Source: Pseudomonas brenneri
GTDB lineage: Bacteria; Pseudomonadota; Gammaproteobacteria; Pseudomonadales; Pseudomonadaceae
Assembly: GCF_007858285.1 (NCBI RefSeq)
Contig: NZ_VFIL01000003.1
Span: forward strand, 62,001-126,000
Direction: 5' to 3'
DNA length: 64,000 nt
Positions within the stretch are counted from its first letter, which is position 1; each line of letters opens with the position of its first letter. Under the pieces are notes generated by a model that searched no databases, had not been told where the DNA came from, and saw only the letters and a list, made by a program, of their open reading frames with translations. Positions 40,209 to 48,908 of the stretch are shown piece by piece. The position numbers and the translations under genes were made by a program.

Positions 40209-41261
40209 TCAAGCCTTCAAGGTGGTCATGTCGATCACGAAGCGGTACTTCACGTCGCCGGCAATCATGCGCGCATAGGCTTCGTTGATCTGACGGATAT
40301 CAAGCATTTCGATATCGCAGGTAATGCCGTGCTCGGCGCAGAAATCCAGGACTTCCTGGGTTTCTGCAATACCGCCGATCATTGAGCCGGCCAGCACTTT
40401 ACGGCCCACTACCAGCTTGGCGGCGTTGACCGGAGGGTCGACCGGCTCGATCAAACCCACCAGGATATGCACGCCGTCAAAGCGCAGGGTATCGAGGTAG
40501 GGGTTGAGGTCGTGCTGCACCGGAATGGTGTCCAGCAGGAAGTCGAAACTGCCGGCTGCGGCCTTCATCTGCTCGGCATCAGTGGACACGATCACATGAT
40601 CGGCGCCCTGGCGACGGCCTTCTTCTGCCTTGCTCGCCGAGCGGGTGAACAGTGTCACTTCGGCGCCCATGGCCTTGGCAAACTTGATCCCCATGTGGCC
40701 CAGGCCGCCCATGCCAAGGATCCCGACCTTGTCGCCGGCCTTGACTCCATAGTGCTTGAACGGCGAGTAGGTGGTGATGCCTGCGCAGAGGATCGGTGCG
40801 GCGCTGGCCAGGTCGAGCTTGGCCGGAATCTTCACCACGAAGTGCTCGCTGACCACGATGCTATCGGAGTAGCCGCCCATGGTGTTGCTGCCGTCCACGC
40901 GATCCGGGGTGGCATAGGTCATGGTCGGGCCTTCGAGGCAGTATTGCTCCAGGTCCGATTTGCAGGCTTCGCAGTGGCGGCACGAATCCACCATGCAGCC
41001 CACGCCGACCAGGTCGCCGACTTTATGCGCGCTGACGCTGGCGCCGACGGCCGTGACCTTGCCGACAATCTCATGGCCCGGCATCAGCGGGTAGACGGCG
41101 ATGCCCCATTCGTTGCGTGCCTGGTGGATGTCGGAGTGGCAGACGCCGCAGTAGAGAATCTCGATCGCCACGTCATCGGCCCGCGGGCTGCGGCGCTCGA
41201 ACGACATGGGGGCGAGGGGAGTGGTGGCCGACTGGGCGGCGTAACCGATGGCGGTGTACAT
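40209..41261 (-). CDS. Zinc-dependent NAD(P)-alcohol dehydrogenase (YahK-like)
   Basis: A 350-residue medium-chain zinc alcohol dehydrogenase. Catalytic zinc ligands are in CGVCHSDIH and GHE, the structural zinc cysteines in CRHCEACKSDLEQYC, and the Rossmann motif is GMGGLGHMG near residue 181. The sequence fits the YahK/cinnamyl alcohol dehydrogenase group, which reduces aldehydes with NADPH. I start at MYTAIGYAAQ, preceded by GCGAGG. It is divergent from an AraC regulator, a likely controller. Confidence 0.93.
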   Translation of the reverse strand: MYTAIGYAAQSATTPLAPMSFERRSPRADDVAIEILYCGVCHSDIHQARNEWGIAVYPLMPGHEIVGKVTAVGASVSAHKVGDLVGVGCMVDSCRHCEACKSDLEQYCLEGPTMTYATPDRVDGSNTMGGYSDSIVVSEHFVVKIPAKLDLASAAPILCAGITTYSPFKHYGVKAGDKVGILGMGGLGHMGIKFAKAMGAEVTLFTRSASKAEEGRRQGADHVIVSTDAEQMKAAAGSFDFLLDTIPVQHDLNPYLDTLRFDGVHILVGLIEPVDPPVNAAKLVVGRKVLAGSMIGGIAETQEVLDFCAEHGITCDIEMLDIRQINEAYARMIAGDVKYRFVIDMTTLKA

Positions 41262-41486
41262 GGCGAAAACCTCGCAAAAGCTTGGACGGGAGAGGTGACG
41301 AATTCTGCGCGTGGACCCGGTGGGCGAACATGGCAAATGCTCCGAGTCTTATGCCTAAAGCTCCGAAGGAGCAGCCAAAAGCGGCAAGCCTCAAGCGCTA
41401 AGCTATAAACTCCACACTCTCTTGCAGCGTGTGGCTTGAAGCTTGTCCCGCTGCATCCGGTCGTGAATTTCCCGAGAACTGCTTTT

Positions 41487-42380
41487 ATGTTGTTGACCCG
41501 CCATCTTGATGCCAACGCCACGCTGGTTGCCTTGATTGAGCAGCTCACGCCCTGCGACGGTTTTTCCCCGACTCACCTGGCGGGCGTGCAGGTGTTGCGC
41601 GCCAGTTGCGACGTGGCGCGCGGGCCGCAGATCTACGAACCCAGCTTGATGTTCGTGGCCCAGGGCAGCAAGGTCGCCTACCTGGGGCCCCGGACGCTGG
41701 AGTATGGCGCCGGGCATTACCTGATCCAGGCAATGCCGGTGCCCTTTGAGTGCGAGACGTTTGCCATGGCCGCCGATGCCCCGCTGTATGGGGTGACTGT
41801 GGGTATTGACCGGGTGGTGTTGGGCGAGTTGGTGATGGCCATGGGCATGCAGGCCGGGCCACCGCCGACAGCGCAGACCCTGGAGTCGATGAGTTCGGTG
41901 GTGCTCGATGACGCGATGCGCGGCGCCGTGGAGCGGCTGTTGCAGTGCCTGCACGATCCACTGGAAAGTCGGATCATGGGACCGGCGCGGGTGCGGGAAT
42001 TGTTGTTCACCGCGCTGCGTGGGCCCCAGGCCGATGTACTGCGCGCGCTGGTGGAACAGCAGGGGCAGTTTTCGCGGATTGCCACGTCATTGAACCACCT
42101 GCATGCCCATTACGCCGAGCCGCTGAACATCGAGACCCTGGCTGGGTATGCGCATATGAGTGCGTCGACCTTTCATGAGCACTTCAAGCGCTGCACCTTG
42201 TTGTCGCCGGTGCAGTACCTCAAGCGCTTGCGATTGCTCAAGGCCCAGCAGTTGTTGCTGGTCGAAGGCATGGGCGTGGCGCAGGCGGCGCATAACGTGG
42301 GGTATCAGAGTACGTCGCAGTTCAGTCGCGAATATAAGCGCTACTTCCTGCGCAACCCGGGCGAAGAGCGTGCTGCGTAA
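41487..42380 (+). CDS. AraC family transcriptional regulator
   Basis: A 297-residue AraC regulator with an N-terminal cupin-like domain of the AraC_N type (YEPSLMFVAQGSK) and two C-terminal helix-turn-helix motifs (INIETLAGYAHMSASTFHEH region and AHNVGYQSTSQFSREYKR). I use the ATG giving MLLTRHLDAN; the frame is open 17 codons further. Divergent from the alcohol dehydrogenase, it probably controls that gene in response to an aldehyde or alcohol, by analogy with similar pairs. Confidence 0.9.
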   Translation: MLLTRHLDANATLVALIEQLTPCDGFSPTHLAGVQVLRASCDVARGPQIYEPSLMFVAQGSKVAYLGPRTLEYGAGHYLIQAMPVPFECETFAMAADAPLYGVTVGIDRVVLGELVMAMGMQAGPPPTAQTLESMSSVVLDDAMRGAVERLLQCLHDPLESRIMGPARVRELLFTALRGPQADVLRALVEQQGQFSRIATSLNHLHAHYAEPLNIETLAGYAHMSASTFHEHFKRCTLLSPVQYLKRLRLLKAQQLLLVEGMGVAQAAHNVGYQSTSQFSREYKRYFLRNPGEERAA

Positions 42381-42407
42381 ATCTCCCAGAGATACCAGGA
42401 TCCAAAT

Positions 42408-42433
42408 GTGGGAGCGAGCAAGCCCGCTCCCAC
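42408..42433. repeat. REP palindrome
   Basis: GTGGGAGCGAGCAAGCCCGC followed by TCCCAC: an almost perfect palindrome of the common fluorescent-pseudomonad REP type, in the convergent gap between the AraC and ETF-QO genes. Confidence 0.85.
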
Positions 42434-42453
42434 ACTAGATTTGTGTTGGCTAT

Positions 42454-42480
42454 AAAAAAGGCTCTCCAGTGGAGAGCCTC
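42454..42480 (-). terminator. Intrinsic terminator of ETF-QO
   Basis: On the minus strand, GGCTCTCC / GGAGAGCC with loop ACT, followed by six T. It lies just downstream of the ETF-QO stop. Confidence 0.88.
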
Positions 42481-42497
42481 ATGTTCAAGCAGATGAC

Positions 42498-44162
42498 TTA
42501 CATATTCGGGTAAGTCGGCCCGCCCGCGCCTTCCGGCGTCACCCAGGTGATGTTCTGCGAAGGGTCCTTGATGTCACAGGTCTTGCAGTGCACGCAGTTC
42601 TGGGCGTTGATCTGGAAGCGCTTCTCGCCGTCTTCCTGGGTGATGACTTCGTACACGCCCGCCGGGCAGTAGCGCTGCGCCGGTTCATCGTAGAGCGGCA
42701 GGTTGGTGCCGATCGGGATGCTCGGGTCCTTGAGTTTCAAGTGGCACGGCTGTTCTTCTTCATGGTTGGTGCTGGAGAGGAACACCGAGCTCAGCTTGTC
42801 GAAGCTCAACTTGCCGTCGGGTTTGGGGTAGTCGATCTTCTGGCTGTCCTTGGCCAGCTTGAGGCAGGCGTAGTCCGGCTTGGTGTCATGCAGGGTGAAC
42901 GGCATTTTGCCGCCGAGGATGTTCTGGTCGAACCAGTTGAAGCCAGCACCGATGATCGGGCCGAACTTGTGCATCGCCGGGCCGAAGTTGCGGGTGGCGA
43001 ACAGTTCTTCGTAGAGCCAGCTGGCTTTGAAGCTGTCGACGTAGGCGGTCAGTTCATCGCCGCCTTCGGACTCGGCGAACAGGCGATCAGCCACGGCGTC
43101 TGCGGCGAGCATGCCGGACTTCATCGCGGTGTGGCTGCCCTTGATCTTGGCCACGTTCATGGTGCCCAGGTCGCAACCGATCAAGGCGCCGCCCTTGAAT
43201 ACCATCTTCGGCAGCGAGTTGATGCCGCCCTTGGCCAGGGCTCGCGCGCCGTAGCTGATGCGCTTGCCGCCTTCCAGATATTGGGCCAGCACCGGGTGAT
43301 GCTTGAGGCGCTGGAACTCATCGAATGGCGACAGGAAGGTATTGCTGTAGGACAGGTCGACGATCAGGCCGACCACCACCTGGTTGTTTTCCAAGTGATA
43401 GAGGAACGAACCACCGGTGTTCTCGTTGCTCATGATGTCCAGCGGCCAGCCGGCGGTGTGGACCACCAGGCCTGGCTGATGCTTGGCCGGGTCGATTTCC
43501 CAGATTTCCTTGAGGCCGATGCCGTAGTGCTGCACGTCGGCGTCGCTGTCCAGGTTGAAGCGCTGGATCAGTTGCTTGCCCAGATGCCCACGGCAGCCTT
43601 CGGCGAACAGCGTGTACTTGCCGCGCAGTTCCATGCCTGGGGTGTACAGGCCGTCTTTTGGGTGGCCTTCACGGTCGACACCGAGGTCGCCAGTGATGAT
43701 TCCGCGTACTACGCCGTTCTCGTCGAACAGCACTTCCTGGGCGGCGAAGCCTGGGTAGATTTCCACGCCCAGGTTCTCGGCCTGCTGGGCCAGCCAGCGG
43801 CACAGGTTGCCCAGGGAGATGATGTAGTTGCCTTCGTTGTGCATGGTCTTGGGCACAAAGAAGTCTGGAACCTTGGTGGAGCTGTCGCTGCTGCGCAGTA
43901 CATAGATGTCGTCGCGCACCACGGGAGTGTTGAGCGGGGCGCCGAGTTCTTTCCAGTCCGGGAACAATTCATTCAGGGCGCGTGGTTCAAACACGGCACC
44001 GGACAGGATGTGTGCGCCGACTTCGGAGCCTTTTTCGACCACGCAGACGCTGATTTCCTTACCGGCTTCGGCGGCCTTCTGCTTCAGTCGGCAGGCGGCA
44101 GACAGGCCTGACGGCCCTGCGCCGACGATGACCACGTCGAATTCCATGTATTCGCGTTCCAC
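42498..44162 (-). CDS. Electron transfer flavoprotein-ubiquinone oxidoreductase
   Basis: ETF-QO passes electrons from reduced ETF to ubiquinone at the inner membrane and so connects acyl-CoA dehydrogenases to respiration. The 554-residue protein has the FAD motif VVIVGAGPSGLSAA near residue 10, and a C-terminal 4Fe-4S domain with CPAGVYEV and NCVHCKTCDIKDPSQN. The start is a GTG with TAGGAG at 7 bases. It is divergent from etfBA; a PsrA-type box and a palindrome lie between them. Confidence 0.97.
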   Translation of the reverse strand: MEREYMEFDVVIVGAGPSGLSAACRLKQKAAEAGKEISVCVVEKGSEVGAHILSGAVFEPRALNELFPDWKELGAPLNTPVVRDDIYVLRSSDSSTKVPDFFVPKTMHNEGNYIISLGNLCRWLAQQAENLGVEIYPGFAAQEVLFDENGVVRGIITGDLGVDREGHPKDGLYTPGMELRGKYTLFAEGCRGHLGKQLIQRFNLDSDADVQHYGIGLKEIWEIDPAKHQPGLVVHTAGWPLDIMSNENTGGSFLYHLENNQVVVGLIVDLSYSNTFLSPFDEFQRLKHHPVLAQYLEGGKRISYGARALAKGGINSLPKMVFKGGALIGCDLGTMNVAKIKGSHTAMKSGMLAADAVADRLFAESEGGDELTAYVDSFKASWLYEELFATRNFGPAMHKFGPIIGAGFNWFDQNILGGKMPFTLHDTKPDYACLKLAKDSQKIDYPKPDGKLSFDKLSSVFLSSTNHEEEQPCHLKLKDPSIPIGTNLPLYDEPAQRYCPAGVYEVITQEDGEKRFQINAQNCVHCKTCDIKDPSQNITWVTPEGAGGPTYPNM

Positions 44163-44323
44163 AGGCTATCTCCTACTCAAGGCTCAACAGTTTTTTTTCT
44201 AATGGGTGGAGGTTCGGTGTTTTATCTGTCGTCATCTGCGTAAATTTCTTACGAAGGGCAGGGGACGACCCACCTTTCTCTCTGGGTGGCGCATTATATC
44301 TACACCACTCTCAGCGTCCAATA

Positions 44324-44337
44324 CAAACGTTTGTTTG
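44324..44337. promoter_or_regulatory. PsrA-type operator
   Basis: CAAAC-GTTT-GTTTG fits the published PsrA consensus C/GAAAC-N2-4-GTTTG/C exactly. PsrA is the fatty-acid-responsive TetR regulator of pseudomonads, and the etf genes are among its reported targets in P. aeruginosa. Confidence 0.7.
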
Positions 44338-44395
44338 AATTGCCCGCGCGCTAGATAAATCAAAGCAGCGCGGCTTATATCTGACCATTTTGCTG

Positions 44396-44425
44396 TATTG
44401 ACCGGAAAAGGCGTTCCGGTCAATA
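44396..44425. promoter_or_regulatory. Perfect 12-bp inverted repeat
   Basis: TATTGACCGGAA and TTCCGGTCAATA flank a 6-base spacer without a mismatch. It lies 59 bases from the PsrA box in the ETF-QO/etfBA control region. It is not followed by a T run, so an operator is more likely than a terminator. The cognate regulator is unknown. Confidence 0.65.
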
Positions 44426-44718
44426 TACGGTCGGTTTTGCGCTTCCCGTAGGCGGACTGCCGGTTTCAAGGCCACGTCCAAAGACAAGGCACTGCTCCAT
44501 GCAGGTTGACGCGCACGTAATGCTGGTGCGCAGTTTACACGTTGCGACGATGAATGACTTGTCAGTCACCCCTGACGAACGGTCTTTATTATTGAGTACG
44601 TGCAACGTTATCTGTCATGACGGCCTGCGTTTTTAGAGGTGCCCTTGTGCGCCGTTGAGCATCTACCGCCAGGTTTATCCGGGCGGCTTCCTTTTCACCG
44701 GAGAGTAACGAGGAATCC

Positions 44719-45468
44719 ATGAAGGTTCTTGTAGCTGTCAAACGCGTTGTCGATTACAACGTGAAAGTTCGCGTCAAGGCGGACAATTCCGGCGTCGATC
44801 TGGCTAACGTCAAAATGTCGATGAACCCCTTCTGCGAAATCGCTGTGGAAGAAGCCGTACGCCTGAAAGAAAAAGGTGTTGTGACTGAAATCGTCGTCGT
44901 TTCCGTAGGGCCATCCACTGCTCAAGAGCAGCTGCGTACCGCTCTGGCGCTGGGTGCCGACCGCGCGGTGCTCGTCGAATCCGCTGAAGAACTGACCTCG
45001 CTGGCCGTTGCCAAGCTGCTCAAAGCCGTTGTCGACAAGGAGCAGCCACAACTGGTGATCCTCGGTAAACAGGCGATCGACAGCGACAACAACCAGACTG
45101 GCCAGATGCTGGCTGCACTGACCGGTTATGGCCAGGGCACCTTCGCCTCGAAAGTCGAAGTCAGCGGCGACAGCGTTGCCGTGACCCGCGAAATCGACGG
45201 CGGCGCACAGACGGTTTCCCTGAAACTGCCGGCCATCGTCACCACCGACCTGCGTTTGAACGAGCCGCGTTATGCGTCCCTGCCAAACATCATGAAAGCC
45301 AAGAAAAAGCCTCTTGAAGTGCTGACTCCTGATGCTTTGGGCGTTTCCACCGCCTCCACCAACAAGACCGTCAAAGTCCAAGCGCCAGCTGCACGCAGCG
45401 CGGGGATCAAGGTCAAGTCGGTGGCTGAACTGGTCGAGAAACTGAAAAACGAAGCGAAGGTGATCTGA
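44719..45468 (+). CDS. etfB: Electron transfer flavoprotein subunit beta
   Basis: The 249-residue beta subunit of ETF, which binds AMP and helps form the FAD site with Etf[20 protein letters not shown] starts the protein; [16 protein letters not shown] and [18 protein letters not shown] are family signatures, and the recognition-loop region [19 protein letters not shown] is near 178. It receives electrons from acyl-CoA and other dehydrogenases. etfA follows by 2 bases. Confidence 0.98.
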   Translation: MKVLVAVKRVVDYNVKVRVKADNSGVDLANVKMSMNPFCEIAVEEAVRLKEKGVVTEIVVVSVGPSTAQEQLRTALALGADRAVLVESAEELTSLAVAKLLKAVVDKEQPQLVILGKQAIDSDNNQTGQMLAALTGYGQGTFASKVEVSGDSVAVTREIDGGAQTVSLKLPAIVTTDLRLNEPRYASLPNIMKAKKKPLEVLTPDALGVSTASTNKTVKVQAPAARSAGIKVKSVAELVEKLKNEAKVI

Positions 45469-45470
45469 TC

Positions 45471-46400
45471 ATGACTATCCTCGTAATCGCCGAACACGAT
45501 AACAAGGTGCTGGCCCCGGCCACCCTGAACACCGTTGCTGCTGCTGCGAAAATCGGTGGTGATATCCACGTCCTGGTCGCTGGCCAGAATGTTGGCGCTG
45601 TGGCTGAAGCCGCCGCGAAAATCGCTGGCGTGAGCAAAGTACTGGCGGCCGACAATGCTGCCTACGCGCACCAACTGCCGGAAAACGTCGCGCCTCTGGT
45701 TGCAGAGCTTGGCGCTTCCTACAGCCACATCCTGGCTGCCGCTACCTCCAACGGCAAAAACATCCTGCCACGCGTTGCCGCGCAGCTGGACGTCGACCAG
45801 ATCTCCGAGATCGTTTCGGTGGAAAGCGCCGACACCTTCAAGCGCCCGATCTACGCCGGTAACGCCATTGCCACCGTGCAATCGACAGCTGCCGTCAAAG
45901 TCATCACCGTGCGTGCCACCGGCTTCGACCCGGTTGCCGCGGAAGGGGGTTCGGCTGCCGTTGAAGCCGTTGCGGCTGTGCACAATGCTGGCACTTCCAG
46001 CTTCGTTGGCGAAGAACTGGCCAAGTCGGACCGCCCTGAGCTGACCGCTGCCAAGATCGTCGTTTCCGGCGGTCGTGGCATGCAGAACGGTGACAACTTC
46101 AAGCACCTGTACGCCCTGGCCGACAAGCTGGGCGCGGCGGTCGGCGCTTCGCGCGCGGCGGTCGACGCAGGCTTCGTACCCAACGACATGCAGGTCGGCC
46201 AGACCGGCAAGATCGTTGCGCCACAGCTGTACATCGCGGTCGGTATCTCCGGCGCGATCCAGCATTTGGCCGGTATGAAAGACTCCAAAGTGATCGTTGC
46301 GATCAACAAGGACGAAGAAGCGCCGATCTTCCAGGTGGCTGATTACGGCCTGGTGGCGGACTTGTTCGAGGCGGTACCTGAGTTTGAGAAGCTGGTCTAA
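45471..46400 (+). CDS. etfA: Electron transfer flavoprotein subunit alpha
   Basis: The 309-residue alpha subunit, which holds FAD. The C-terminal FAD domain shows [14 protein letters not shown] near residue 198, [20 protein letters not shown] near 240, and [20 protein letters not shown] near 278. It is cotranscribed with etfB and ends before an intrinsic terminator. It works with ETF-QO encoded divergently and is relevant to the beta-oxidation genes at 58 kb. Confidence 0.98.
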   Translation: MTILVIAEHDNKVLAPATLNTVAAAAKIGGDIHVLVAGQNVGAVAEAAAKIAGVSKVLAADNAAYAHQLPENVAPLVAELGASYSHILAAATSNGKNILPRVAAQLDVDQISEIVSVESADTFKRPIYAGNAIATVQSTAAVKVITVRATGFDPVAAEGGSAAVEAVAAVHNAGTSSFVGEELAKSDRPELTAAKIVVSGGRGMQNGDNFKHLYALADKLGAAVGASRAAVDAGFVPNDMQVGQTGKIVAPQLYIAVGISGAIQHLAGMKDSKVIVAINKDEEAPIFQVADYGLVADLFEAVPEFEKLV

Positions 46401-46420
46401 ACCAGCCGCTTCACTTATAA

Positions 46421-46451
46421 AGAGCCCGGTCTTATGACCGGGCTTTTTTTT
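46421..46451 (+). terminator. Intrinsic terminator of etfBA
   Basis: Stem AGCCCGGTC / GACCGGGCT with loop TTAT and an eight-T run. Confidence 0.92.
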
Positions 46452-46481
46452 GCACGCCACTCTTGATCGGGAAACCACGCC

Positions 46482-47297
46482 ATGGAACTGCGTCGCTGGA
46501 CTGTACTGCTGGGCCTGTCACTGCTGCCGACCTTGTCTGTTGCTGCCGGCAAATGCGAGCGCCTGGTGGTGACCGGCAGCCCGGATGCGCCGCCCTATCT
46601 GTGGCGTGATCCGCAGGACCCGACCCGCCTGATCGGTGCCAATGCCGACGTGTTGCAACAAGTGGCCAAGGAACTGGGGCTGAAAATCGACCTGCTGTAC
46701 GGTGGCAAGCGTTCCCTGGCCCTGGAGGAAGTCCGCAGCGGGCGTATGGACCTGTTGGCCGACGCACCGTTGAATATCAACGAGCTGGAGGCTCTGGACT
46801 ACATCCACCCGGCACTGATGCAGGCCGATTACCGGGTGTGGACCCGTGTCGACTCGCCTCTGGTCTATACCAGCGCAGCCGACCTGCATGGCCACAAGGG
46901 CTCGGTCTCGGAGCGGGCGCGCCTGTCCCCTGAGTTTGAAGCCTTTGCCAGCGAACACCTGACCCTGGAACGTGTGCCAACCGTGACTCCGGCCTTGCAG
47001 AAACTGCTGCTTGGTGAAGTGGACTACGTGCTGGCCGGACGTTACTCCGGCATGGCCATGGCCCAGACCCTGGGTATGAGCAAAGACTTGCTGGCCCGTG
47101 AACTGCCGATCGATCAGCCGGGCCTGTTCCTGGCGATTTCCCACAACTCGGCTTGCAATGATCCGTGGTTGCGCGGACAGCTCGCCAAAAAGATGACAGA
47201 ATTGGCCGCGTCCGGTCTGACGGAAGCCGCGTTGCAGCGCAATATCGAACGCTGGAAGACGCAGTTGCAGCAACCTGTCGGTACCCCAACAAAGTAG
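46482..47297 (+). CDS. Periplasmic solute-binding-like protein
   Basis: A 271-residue protein of the SBP_bac_3 type with a signal peptide (MELRRWTVLLGLSLLPTLS, cleaved near VAAG). The motif GSPDAPPYLWRDP is near residue 33, and VLQQVAKELGLKIDLLYGG follows. No permease genes lie beside it, so it may act as an orphan binding protein or sensor-type domain. Two lipoprotein genes follow closely, suggesting an envelope operon. The ligand is unknown; amino acids are typical. Confidence 0.85.
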   Translation: MELRRWTVLLGLSLLPTLSVAAGKCERLVVTGSPDAPPYLWRDPQDPTRLIGANADVLQQVAKELGLKIDLLYGGKRSLALEEVRSGRMDLLADAPLNINELEALDYIHPALMQADYRVWTRVDSPLVYTSAADLHGHKGSVSERARLSPEFEAFASEHLTLERVPTVTPALQKLLLGEVDYVLAGRYSGMAMAQTLGMSKDLLARELPIDQPGLFLAISHNSACNDPWLRGQLAKKMTELAASGLTEAALQRNIERWKTQLQQPVGTPTK

Positions 47298-47306
47298 GGA
47301 TTTTTA

Positions 47307-47663
47307 GTGACTATTCGACCTCTTTTCGCCGCCCTCGCCGTTGTAACGCTGGCGGGCTGTGCCGCAGATCCTGCGCCGAATGAGCAAATGCGCCTGACCC
47401 AGCAAGCCTTGGAACAAGCCGCCGCCGTGGGGGCCGTTGCTGATGACGTGCCTGAGTTGAAACTCGCCGAGACAAAACTGGCCCAGGCCAAGGCCGACAT
47501 GGCTGATGAGTCCTACAAGGATGCCCGCATGCAGGCTGAACAGGCCGAACTGGATGCCCGCCTGGCCGAGGCGCGGGTGCTGACGCAAAAGAGTCAGGAA
47601 CAGTTGAATGTCCTCAACACCCGTATCACCCGCCTGCGCAAACAGCTGGGAGATGCCCAATGA
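47307..47663 (+). CDS. DUF4398 lipoprotein
   Basis: A 118-residue lipoprotein that starts with GTG and has the lipobox LAGC at residues 15-18 (MTIRPLFAALAVVTLAGC). The mature part is an alpha-helical, alanine/glutamate-rich coil (LAETKLAQAKADMADE), as in DUF4398 proteins. It overlaps the OmpA-like gene (ATGA), and the two are a common pair in Pseudomonas, probably tethering outer membrane and peptidoglycan. Confidence 0.88.
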   Translation: MTIRPLFAALAVVTLAGCAADPAPNEQMRLTQQALEQAAAVGAVADDVPELKLAETKLAQAKADMADESYKDARMQAEQAELDARLAEARVLTQKSQEQLNVLNTRITRLRKQLGDAQ

Positions 47664-48463
47664 GCCGCCTGACATATGGGCTGCTATTGAGCAGTTTGGT
47701 GCTTGCAGGCTGTGCCAGCCATCCCAATAGCGACACTGCGTTGCAGCAGGCGGGTAGCGACTTCCAGAAGGTCAAGGAAGATTCCAATGTGCTGCGCATC
47801 GCGCCCAAGGACGTGATCCGCGCCGGCGAGTCCCTGGCCCGCGCCGACCGTCTCTCCAGCTACTGGGGCAGCGGTGGCGACGTGGTGCATTACGCCTACC
47901 TGAGCCAGCGCTACAGCGCCATCGCCCGGGAACATACGGAACTGGTACTCAACGAAGAACGTGCGGCCAAACTCGAACTGGAGCGTCAGCGCCTGCAACT
48001 GGCGCTGCGCGAGGCCAAGCTGTTGAGCGTGCAGCAACAGGGCAAGTGGCTGGAAGAGCAGATTGCCAGCCTGACCACCACCCAGACCGATCGCGGCCTG
48101 GTGATGACCCTGGGCGACGTGCTGTTCGACACCGGCCAGGCAGAGCTGAAAAATTCCGCCAACCGTACAGTGCTCAAGATCGTGCAGTTCCTGCAACTGA
48201 ACCCCAAGCGGGTAGTGCGGATCGAGGGCTACACCGACAGTACCGGCGGCGAGCAGGAAAACCTCAAACTGTCCCGCGACCGTGCACAGGCCGTGGCGGA
48301 CGTACTGGTCGACCTGGGCATTGATGACAAACGCATTCAAGTCGAAGGCTACGGCGACCAGTACCCGGTGGAAGTGAATGCGTCCGAGCGTGGTCGTGCG
48401 CAGAACCGGCGGGTGGAAATCGTCTTCTCCGATGACAAGGGCCAGCTCGGCGCCGCGCGCTGA
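47660..48463 (+). CDS. OmpA family lipoprotein
   Basis: A 267-residue outer-membrane lipoprotein (signal MSRLTYGLLLSSLVLAGC, lipid cysteine 18). A DUF4398-like helical N-terminal part with long coiled-coil character (about 80-140) precedes a C-terminal OmpA peptidoglycan-binding domain: VLFDTGQAELKNSA, IEGYTDSTGGEQENLKLSRD and NRRVEIVF. It is translationally coupled to the DUF4398 gene. A terminator lies 270 bases downstream, beyond REP elements. Confidence 0.92.
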   Translation: MSRLTYGLLLSSLVLAGCASHPNSDTALQQAGSDFQKVKEDSNVLRIAPKDVIRAGESLARADRLSSYWGSGGDVVHYAYLSQRYSAIAREHTELVLNEERAAKLELERQRLQLALREAKLLSVQQQGKWLEEQIASLTTTQTDRGLVMTLGDVLFDTGQAELKNSANRTVLKIVQFLQLNPKRVVRIEGYTDSTGGEQENLKLSRDRAQAVADVLVDLGIDDKRIQVEGYGDQYPVEVNASERGRAQNRRVEIVFSDDKGQLGAAR

Positions 48464-48485
48464 ACCGCAGTGCGCACGCGGTCGT

Positions 48486-48600
48486 TGTAGGAGCGAGCTT
48501 GCTCGCGAAAAACTGACAGGCGCCGCATTCATTCAGTAAGCACGCGTTATCGTTGACGTTTTTCGTCGGAACGCCGCCCGGAGACAAGCTCGCTCCTACA
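48486..48600. repeat. REP doublet (REPIN-like)
   Basis: A left end GTAGGAGCGAGCTTGCTCGC and an inverted right end AGCTCGCTCCTAC enclose about 75 bases. The right element carries a CGGAACGCCGCCCGGAGA variant. Two inverted REPs at this spacing are the usual mobile unit of pseudomonads. Confidence 0.85.
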
Positions 48601-48633
48601 GAAGGCGATGACCGCTTAACTGACTGGCATTAT

Positions 48634-48710
48634 GGCTTGCCTGCGATAGCATCGGCGCGGTACATCTGAAAACTCACATCGCCAGCATCGCAGGCAAGCC
48701 AGCTCCCACA
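48634..48710. repeat. Second REP doublet, other sequence family
   Basis: GGCTTGCCTGCGATAGCATC and GATCGC-type ends CATCGCAGGCAAGCCAGCTC are inverted and can pair. It belongs to the GCTGGCTTGCC family rather than that of the neighbouring doublet. Confidence 0.8.
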
Positions 48711-48734
48711 GGGTATGTGGCGCACCCGCTATGG

Positions 48735-48758
48735 AACCCGATCTTTGATCGGGTTTTT
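48735..48758 (+). terminator. Intrinsic terminator of the OmpA operon
   Basis: Stem AACCCGATC / GATCGGGTT, 3-base loop, T run. It lies downstream of two REP doublets. Apart from these elements I see nothing else in 48464-48908. Confidence 0.85.
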
Positions 48759-48908
48759 CATGCCTGCGATTCAGTGCTCAACCCACACAGTTTTTTCTAT
48801 CACTGCCGCGCGTCCTCGACTATTGTGGCAACTGTCCCCGTACACTTCTAAACTGTGCTGGTACGTTTCACACAAAAATAAAATACCCGTGAAATCGAGT
48901 GCTGCGTC

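Larger units (their letters stand above)
44163..44718. other. Regulatory intergenic region between ETF-QO and etfBA
   Basis: 556 bases without a convincing gene; two short minus-strand open frames have no ribosome binding site or homology I recognise. It holds the PsrA-type box at 44324 and the perfect palindrome at 44396, plus promoters for both divergent units. A weaker CCACC / GGTGG hairpin is near 44270. Confidence 0.6.

Noticed and set aside
42588-44111. A 507-codon open frame opposite ETF-QO
   Set aside because: Antisense shadow; the minus strand encodes a full-length conserved flavoprotein with FAD and iron-sulphur motifs.
44232-44605. Two short minus-strand open frames between ETF-QO and etfB
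   Set aside because: No start signals and they run through the PsrA-type box and the palindrome; regulatory DNA is a better reading.
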